This document shows, piece by piece, positions 57,902 through 64,000 of a DNA stretch of 64,000 bases. The position numbers were made by a program, and so were the translations under genes. This DNA comes from Toxorhynchites rutilus septentrionalis. Its lineage: Eukaryota; Arthropoda; Insecta; Diptera; Culicidae. Each line of letters begins with the position of its first letter. Within the stretch, counting starts at the first letter, position 1. The stretch is taken from the NCBI RefSeq assembly GCF_029784135.1, contig NC_073746.1:111784035-111848034 (forward strand), in the 5' to 3' direction. The notes under the pieces were generated by a model. That model saw only the letters and a list, made by a program, of their open reading frames with translations. It had not been told where the DNA came from and did not search any database.

Positions 57902-58581
57902 TCAAACCTCCACAACGGTCGCCTGAACGAGAACGCACTCCTTCACTGCTTTCCCCTGTCTGTTCAGGGAAAACTCAAAGAAAAACTTCCAGTCGCCTTC
58001 AAACTGGGCTGGCAGTCTTACGCCGAAATCGTCCAGCTCCACAAGGGGAAGTGTTTCCAGGTGCTAGACAAGAGTGGGAGGTTGGTAATGATCTTCATCA
58101 GTGTACATTATTCATATGCATCACCTTACCCCTGCCTTGAAGGGGCAACTCTTCTGCTGGAAGTGTTTGGTAATGGGGTACCATGGTTCCATTGGAAACT
58201 GCAGTTTGGCGCAAAGATTGGCCTCGGAGCGGGAGATTTCGCCCTCGCCCCAAGTGCCCCGCAGCAATCGTTGCGAGTGCAGGTCGAGCTGTGGATCGAG
58301 AATTGGGTGAACTTTTGGCGAAACAGAGACAAATGTAGACAACATACCCGAACAAATCCACCGTACTCTTTGACGAACAGGACGTTCCCGGAAACTTGCA
58401 TTGTATCCCCACCTTCCATCTCGGTGAACTGGAAATCAGACAGATTGACCGCCGGAAGCGGGGTGTCTGGATTGCACTGGAGGAAGTTGTCCTGGATGTC
58501 GAAGACAAATTTGCCTAGCAGATCGTTTGGAAGGAAGGTTAAAAATAACCATAGCTGGAGTACGTGTCCGAAGGCTGGCAT
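57902..58581 (-). CDS. Secreted DUF1091-type protein, 3 exons, 187 aa (gene 2)
   Basis: Read leftward: exons 58581-58362, 58311-58130 and 58063-57902. Introns are 50 nt (GTGGAT..CAAAAG) and 66 nt (GTAAGG..GTCTAG). The N-terminus MPAFGHVLQLWLFLTFLPND looks like a signal peptide. Cysteines 36, 107, 129 and 177 align with gene 1, as do KSCPFKAG, FEGDWKFFFEF and the final VEV. The last intron sits at the same place (after CPF-AG) as in gene 1. Gene 1's first intron is absent. The middle intron's donor GTGGAT is non-consensus, but it is the only choice I found that joins the two frames at phase 1 (EY|VHP). A nearby GTATGT donor would give a 36-nt intron and the wrong frame. Role is unknown beyond family inference; it appears intact. 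Confidence 0.78.
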
Positions 58582-58694
58582 TGCTCCAATCTGTGGTTTT
58601 GCTACCGAATGGTGGTAAGTGCGGATAAGTAATCACGTTTCATTTGCGCACAGTGGCACAACCAACTGTAAACAACTGTGCGTGTGAGTTGTCA

Positions 58695-58702
58695 CTTTTA
58701 TA
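58695..58702 (-). promoter_or_regulatory. TATA box of gene 2
   Basis: TATAAAAG on the minus strand, 114 bases before the ATG at 58581. ACAGTTG lies ~30 bases downstream and may serve as initiator. 58703-59030 beyond it shows nothing recognisable. Confidence 0.55.
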
Positions 58703-59039
58703 TGTACATATTTTGTTACAATGTAAACGCAAAACCGGAAATAGTTTCCGTTATTGCGATGATCAGTTGAACAACTAGGTATTACAAATAGTTGTTCGAA
58801 TGTAAATGAGATTACTTTCTGGGATTTGCTCCATGGATTGTTGGAAAATTGACGCTCCAAGTTGTTTCTGTCTTCTAGTTTGTGTACAAATGGGACAGCC
58901 TTTGTTATATAGGGTTTACAGAGGTGAAGGCTCTTTTTGCAAATCTCTTTACTTTTCAATAAATTTTTCACCCAAATGCCCTATTATCGGTGTCTTCAAT
59001 ATTCGGTGAGTTGAGTTTATTGTTGTTGTCCCTGTTTCT

Positions 59040-59881
59040 AGGTATGTTTGGTGAGTTTCAGAAATAGGAAAAAGTTACACTGGGCCATATCTGGAGAGAA
59101 CGGTGCTTGTTCAATCACATTCGTGTCACTTTTGGTGAATAATTCGTCCACAATGATCGATCGATGAGCTGGTGCATTATCGTGGTGCAAAATTCAAGTG
59201 TTATCCTTTCACAAATCTGGCCATTTGTGACGATTTTTTTGTAATAATAATATTAATAATTTTTATTGACCGTTTAGCTCTCCGGTAGGAGCTCCGAATG
59301 GATCACACTATTAATATTGAAGAAAAAAGTTAGCATAACCTTCACTTTTGATCGGCTTTGACGTAAAAACGACTCGGTTGCAGATTGCGGTTCATGCTGA
59401 TGATTGTTGACTCGTTTGCATGTCATATTCGTACACCCATGTCTCGTTGCCAGTAATTATGCGTTGAATGAACCTGGAATCAGAATTTGATCGTTCAATC
59501 ATATTTAATCATGCCACTTGGTTGCGTAGAATTTTTTGAAGAAATTGAGTTTCTTTGGCATTAGTCGTGCTGCGACTTTTCTCTTGTCCAAAATGTGACG
59601 AACCATCGTATTTTATCCACGGGCTAGCTCTTTCAAACTTAAATGACGATTTTCAAGCACCATTCTTTGTGTTTTGCCAATGTTTTCATCAGTTCAATAT
59701 GCGGACATTCGTTCACCTCTTCTCGGCAGTCTTTGAATGCCTTATACCATTCATAAACTTGTGTTTTTGACATAGTTGAATCACCAAATGTATGCTGCAA
59801 CATTTTCACTGTTTTGGCACAATAACTTTTGTTTGCAACACAATATTTCGCACAATATCTTTGACCAATAGAATTATACAT
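59040..59881 (-). pseudogene. DD34D mariner transposase, heavily decayed
   Basis: Minus strand. The N-terminus at 59881 has QRYCAKYCV and FGDSTMSKTQVYEWYKAFK (the mariner/SETMAR-type helix-turn-helix), stopped at 59639. Further on, ITGNETWVYEYDMQT (about 59400-59460) and WILHHDNAPAHRSIIVDELF with APFSPDMAQCNFFLF (59060-59220) are visible in changing frames. The first and third catalytic aspartates are both N (GNETW, QCNFF). It cannot be active. Confidence 0.85.
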
Positions 59882-59884
59882 ATC

Positions 59885-60504
59885 GAAAATCGTCGAGCAA
59901 AAAAAAATTAACTTGTTTTTAATGACGTTATAAACAAACTAATCGCGCCCAAAATTGACACTGTGTCCGCCTGTTCAAATTGTTCATAAAGCAGGTGAGC
60001 AATCTCAGAAAAAATATTAATTCAGATTTGTAGCATGAATGAGGATATTCTTTTCTCTTTTGGTGAAACTTCTCCACTGTGAAGAAAGTCATCTGATGGC
60101 TACATTTGACTACACCACACAGCCCCCACGCAACGCAACACAACATTACGAAATAAGCAGTAATGACAACCGGGTGCTAACCTTTCATCTGAACCCGCCG
60201 TCTCTCAAACTTTTTTCTGCATTTTCAAGTGCGACAGGGTAAACGCAGTCAGCTATGTGTGAAGCGATCACTACTACTAATGCACTGCCTTGCGTAAAAT
60301 GAAATTTGAGGTTCAAAATTTTTCGCTGAATGAAGCCGATGGAAACGATAGTTCAATTGGTCACGCGTCTCCCCTGACTGACAGTAGTACAAACTTTGGA
60401 AAAAATGGAAAATGTTCAGCGGTAAAGCTGCGGCAGCAAACGTATACATAATATAAAATTCATTTTTTTTACCCAGAACTTTCATTTTACCATTCATTTA
60501 ATTT
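59885..60504. other. Unassigned intergenic stretch
   Basis: No gene or repeat pair recognised. Confidence 0.4.
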
Positions 60505-61551
60505 ATTTTACCTTAATATCCGAATGTGCTAACCTTTGTCTTAACCCCAGTAGTAAGGTTCTGCACGACCTCAGAACCGACAGTTTTTTTTGCATATTAA
60601 CTCATGCTTTCTTCAATTCTTCTACATTTCTCACCACTTTAGGTCGTTTTGATGATGGCTCATTATTTCCCTATTGGGCGCACTCTAGCATGTCCTTCGT
60701 GTAGTGGAGTGATACTAAATCCGGCCAGAAGATCGTCGGACAGTCGTGACCCTTCAGGTGAGAGAGAAGCCGCTTTTGGCGACACTCTTCCAAATACATT
60801 TGTCCATTCATGGTGCATGTGGTAACGAAAGGTGTACTACCCTTTTCGCAGGTACAAATCGTTTGCCAAATTACGATCTTCTTGGCGAACTTCGACATCT
60901 TCTGTGCCCGAAGGTTCTCGGGATCATCCAACTTATCCTTGGCAGTCACATAAATGTTTCCTGGAATCTGGTTGAAGTCCACCTTCACATGAGTCTCGTT
61001 ATCCATTACGCAGCAGTGTTAGCTTCGTTAACTTCTGGTCGTACAACTTCCGGGTACGTCGTTTTGCTACCATATTCTTTTTCTCGTCACGGTTTGGGGA
61101 CTTCTGAACCTTAAACGTACGTAGTCCAGCTCGAGTTTTGGTATTCTGCACGAAAGTCTTGCTCACATGCAACTTTTTAGCCACTTTTCGAGCTGATGCG
61201 TTCGATTTCCGTTTAAAGGCCCTAACCACGCGTTTGTTATCGTTCTTGTTGACCTGACGGATTTCTTCCGTATCTTCGCTTCCGATCAACAGTCAGACAT
61301 TCTTCGAACCATTTTATGATACCATACTCCGTGGAATTCGCAATTCCCAACTTTTTCCCGACGTCACGATGTTCTCGAAGTACTAGTGCAAATTTTTTTC
61401 GTGCACCCACTGTTCTTTTGTCGTCATTTTGAAAGCTGTGAAAACAATACACATCAAACCATGTCTACGCAAAATTTCAATTAATTTTACCCAACGGATC
61501 AAAAGTTAGAGAAATTTGAGTGTGTTCGGATTTTAAACGGTACATCCTTTA
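60505..61551 (-). pseudogene. Diverged DD37E-type transposon copy 3
   Basis: Three minus-strand frames join into one transposase: 61452-61237 (REHRDVGKKLGIANSTEYGI), 61289-60999 (KRVVRAFKRKSNASARKVAK, NRDEKKNMVAKRRTRKL) and 61006-60671 (MDNETHVKVDFNQIP, KFAKKIVIWQTICTCEKG, WPDLVSLHYTKDML). It is related to but clearly older than the two copies at 17.8 and 24.4 kb. The first acidic pair is DN rather than DD, the region between the second D and E is shortened, and the E motif is lost. The right end TAAAGGATGTACCGTTTAAA and a faint partner near 60512 are probably decayed terminal repeats. Confidence 0.8.
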
Positions 61552-61629
61552 GTTCACTCTTAATTTCAATATTTATGTTGATGAGTGCTCCTGATGCATG
61601 TTATTCTAGGATAACTGAATAATTATTTT

Positions 61630-62580
61630 ACACTAGCTTACCCGGCAAACTTCGTCCCGCCAAAAATTATTTATTCGTTATCACATCCACGTTCTCTTAC
61701 TAAGCGCACGTTCATGGGTCCAATCGAAGAACTGTTCATTGATTGATCCTACCCTTTGAAATTATTTTTCACTAGAAAATTTCAATACATCTACCAAAAC
61801 TCGACATTATAATATCAGATTATTTTCGGACACAATTCTCGTGCAAGATTTTTCACTTGCAAATAACATGTTTCTCCGTTATATGGAATAAATGTTTGAT
61901 ACAGAAGATATGATAGCCCTAAATCGGACAATTCCTTTCTCGAGTTTTGCTCTTATCAACACATTCGGCGATCCATTTTTATTTCTATAGATAGAAGACT
62001 TTTGAATTGAATTTTTCGAATTTTCCCATTTTCCTTTAGAGTTTTCCGAAAATTTTCAATTGTCATGTTTGGTTGTTTGGTTGAAATATGTGCATTACTT
62101 TTATGGGACCCCCTCTTCCTTTCAGAGGAGGAAGGGGTGTCATACCATCATAGAAACATTTCTCGTACCCAAAAACCCTCACATCCCATATTTGGCCCCG
62201 TTGGCTTGATTAGTTCTCGAGTTATGCAGAAGTTTGTGTTTCATTTGTATGGCAGCCACCATGCCCTTAGAGAGGGGGTAGGTATGTCGTACCACAAACG
62301 TTTTGTGCCCCCTAAAACCTCCACATGCCAGATATGGCTCAAATTGCTTGATTAATTCTATTGTTATGCAGAAATTTGTGTTTCATTTGTATGGGAGCCC
62401 ACTTTAGAGAAGGGTGAGGAGTGTCGGACTATCATAGAAACGTTTATCGATCGCTGAAACCCCTATATGCTAAGTTTGATTCCATTTGTTTGATTAGTTC
62501 TCGAGTTGTCATTTATTGCACCCTAAAATCTCCATATGCCCAATTTGGTTTCATTTTCTTAAATAATTCTTGATCAATGC
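61630..62580. repeat. Repeat starting CTAGCTTACCCGGCAAACTT plus ~120-bp tandem units
   Basis: 61633 begins TAGCTTACCCGGCAAACTTC then GTCCCGCC, a phrase typical of a widespread insect repeat (recollection). 62110-62560 holds about four units of the array seen at 26930-28290. Confidence 0.6.
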
Positions 62581-62639
62581 GGAAAATTGCCATGCTTGAA
62601 CGATCAAATTCTGTGCGCAAAACAATCGCGTAAATTCGA

Positions 62640-63236
62640 GCAAATCGCGTAAAAAAGATTGCCCCTTCACAGCACATAGCTCGGTGGGAACAAAAATACC
62701 CCCGACTTGCATGTTTTGGCAAAGCGGATTCCCCCAGGCACATTGAATTAGATGTCCGTGTTGGGGAAACACAGCTCGGGGGGAACAAAAATACCCCTAA
62801 CTTGCATGTATATTTGCAAAGCGGATTTCCACAGATACATCGATTTTGAAGTCTGTGTTGGAGAAACCGTAAATCGGGCCAATCAAAACTTGGCAGCTAG
62901 GGCGTTCAGATAACGCTCGACATTTTACAGTTATTCAATGGTTCATCTCATGAAAAATAACATTTTATGAATTGTGATAGACGCGTAGAAATATTTCCTA
63001 TCAATTGATGCAAACATCTTTCCGATCTATTAAGAAATGTTATTAGCATTCGAATTACGGGTAGGACTAGCACACAAATCGGCAGAACAAATGTATGGGA
63101 AAAAAGAAACTCTTCCAGTTTTCATGAATTTGAACCGTTTAGAGATTAGCGTATGTATAGCATATCAAACAAATCTTAGAGAATTTCCGATTCGGTTGGT
63201 ATGCAAATCATAAGAATTCGTTCCCACTGAAAATAG
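62640..63236 (-). mobile_element. GACGTAG-family element, copy H (partial)
   Basis: Matches copy E over the ~80-bp tandem unit and over TTTTACAGTTATTCAATGGT to GCAAATCATAAGAATTCGTT. The GACGTAG end itself is missing where the SINE at 63237 begins. Confidence 0.65.
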
Positions 63237-63408
63237 TTCTTCTTCTTCTTATATGGCACTAACGTTCCTAGAGGAACTCCGCCGTCTCAACGTAGTATTA
63301 CTTGCGTCATTTTCATTAGAACTTAGTTGACATTTCTATGCCAAATAACACGCCTTGAATGCATTCTGAGTGGCAAGCTCTAGAATACGCGTGATCACAG
63401 TGCAAGTC
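63237..63408 (-). mobile_element. 5'-truncated Feilai-like SINE
   Basis: Tail and body of the family (TATGGCACTAACGTTCCTAG to GATCACAGTGCAAGTC) without the tRNA head; no clear target duplication. Confidence 0.85.
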
Positions 63409-63597
63409 AAAAAAAAAAACACTACGAGTATGAACAATAAATAAAATACTAGCAACTGAGAACTTTATGGAACAGAAAAAAGAAGAAGCAAAATTCATAA
63501 AGTTTACGAGTTTACGCTTCAAAACAGATGAAGATACATCACTTTGATGCAAAAAGGATCAGAAACACTAACCAGTATGCTTAAAAAAATATATGTT

Positions 63598-64000
63598 TTT
63601 CATACCAACTTGACTGGTTATTGGCAGCACCATGTCGGATTGTAGTGAAACGTGGTGGGTGTAAATACATTGGACGTTTAAGCAACTTTGCACACTTCAA
63701 ATATTTGAAAACAATAGACTATTTTCTAGAAAAGACCAAAGTTTTTTTCCTTAATTTTTTACAAACAATTTCTAACTCAAAAACTGTGAAGCCTGCAACA
63801 TAATGCTATAAAAAGAAATTTTCAAATACAAATGCCAAAAATACAAAAAAAAATCATAAATTTACACTGAAAAGAAAAACTTTTTCCCTGTAGCAGTGTC
63901 CTTCTTCCAATGTATGAATGACTTGTTGGTTATTGTATGGGCTGTTTATATATTTTTTCAAATTTTAAATAATTTTATTTCATAATTTCTTCGAAAATTT
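63598..64000. mobile_element. Second foldback copy, cut by the window edge
   Basis: From TTTTCATACCAACTTGACTG onward it matches the foldback at 9953-11982 (TTGGCAGCACCAT, GTAGTGAAACGT, GTTTAAGCAACTTTGC). It has diverged more than the arms of that copy have from each other. Confidence 0.7.

Noticed and set aside
57850..58618. Plus-strand frames of 96 and 185 codons
   Set aside because: Antisense shadows of the spliced minus-strand gene 2, whose conserved cysteines and intron positions match gene 1.

Overview
The window looks like AT-rich, repeat-saturated nuclear DNA of a mosquito, most likely an aedine. The evidence is a pair of DD37E Tc1/mariner elements (the ITmD37E type described from mosquitoes), an abundant tRNA-derived SINE that I recognise as Aedes Feilai-like, a Loner/I-type LINE with RNase H, a copia element with a very short LTR and a half-tRNA primer site, and two small secreted-protein genes of insect DUF1091 type with 50-73 nt introns. 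There is no bacterial signature: no operons, Shine-Dalgarno sites or CRISPR.

Layout. 1-2327 is a dead LINE 3' half that abuts a broken copia element running leftward (2328-6220). The copia element sits in a ~118-bp satellite (6221-6830) that also took a truncated SINE. 7.7-8.4 kb holds two SINEs with clear target-site duplications. 9.0-12.3 kb, 25.9-30.2 kb, 32.2-33.7 kb, 38.1-39.2 kb, 43.9-46.1 kb, 54.4-54.9 kb and 62.6-63.2 kb are members of one family of large elements, recognised by ends carrying the palindrome GACGTAGWNCTACGTC. The first of these contains a 2.03-kb near-palindromic foldback element, and another foldback copy starts at 63.6 kb. 15.1-17.7 kb is a pyrimidine-rich tract followed by a CTGAACTCT minisatellite. 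17.8-19.8 kb is a DD37E transposon inserted in a decayed but intron-bearing copy of the replication factor C subunit 3 gene. 24.4-25.7 kb is a nearly intact DD37E element. 34.2-36.5 kb holds a deleted Tc1-like element next to a 5'-truncated LINE. 36.9-42.8 kb has two TA-flanked MITEs and a likely 1.25-kb solo LTR.

Host genes. Only two genes look functional: a four-exon gene at 50983-51725 (+, 181 aa) and a three-exon gene at 57902-58581 (-, 187 aa). They are diverged paralogues with the same four mature cysteines, and they converge across ~6 kb of simple repeats. The first lies between arms of a ~0.8-kb, roughly 98%-identical inverted duplication. Everything else is transposon debris, satellite or unassigned single-copy-looking DNA at about 12.5-14.3, 23.2-24.4 and 30.6-31.5 kb.

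All assignments come from reading the sequence. No database search was possible, so family names rest on motifs and boundaries on internal comparison between copies.
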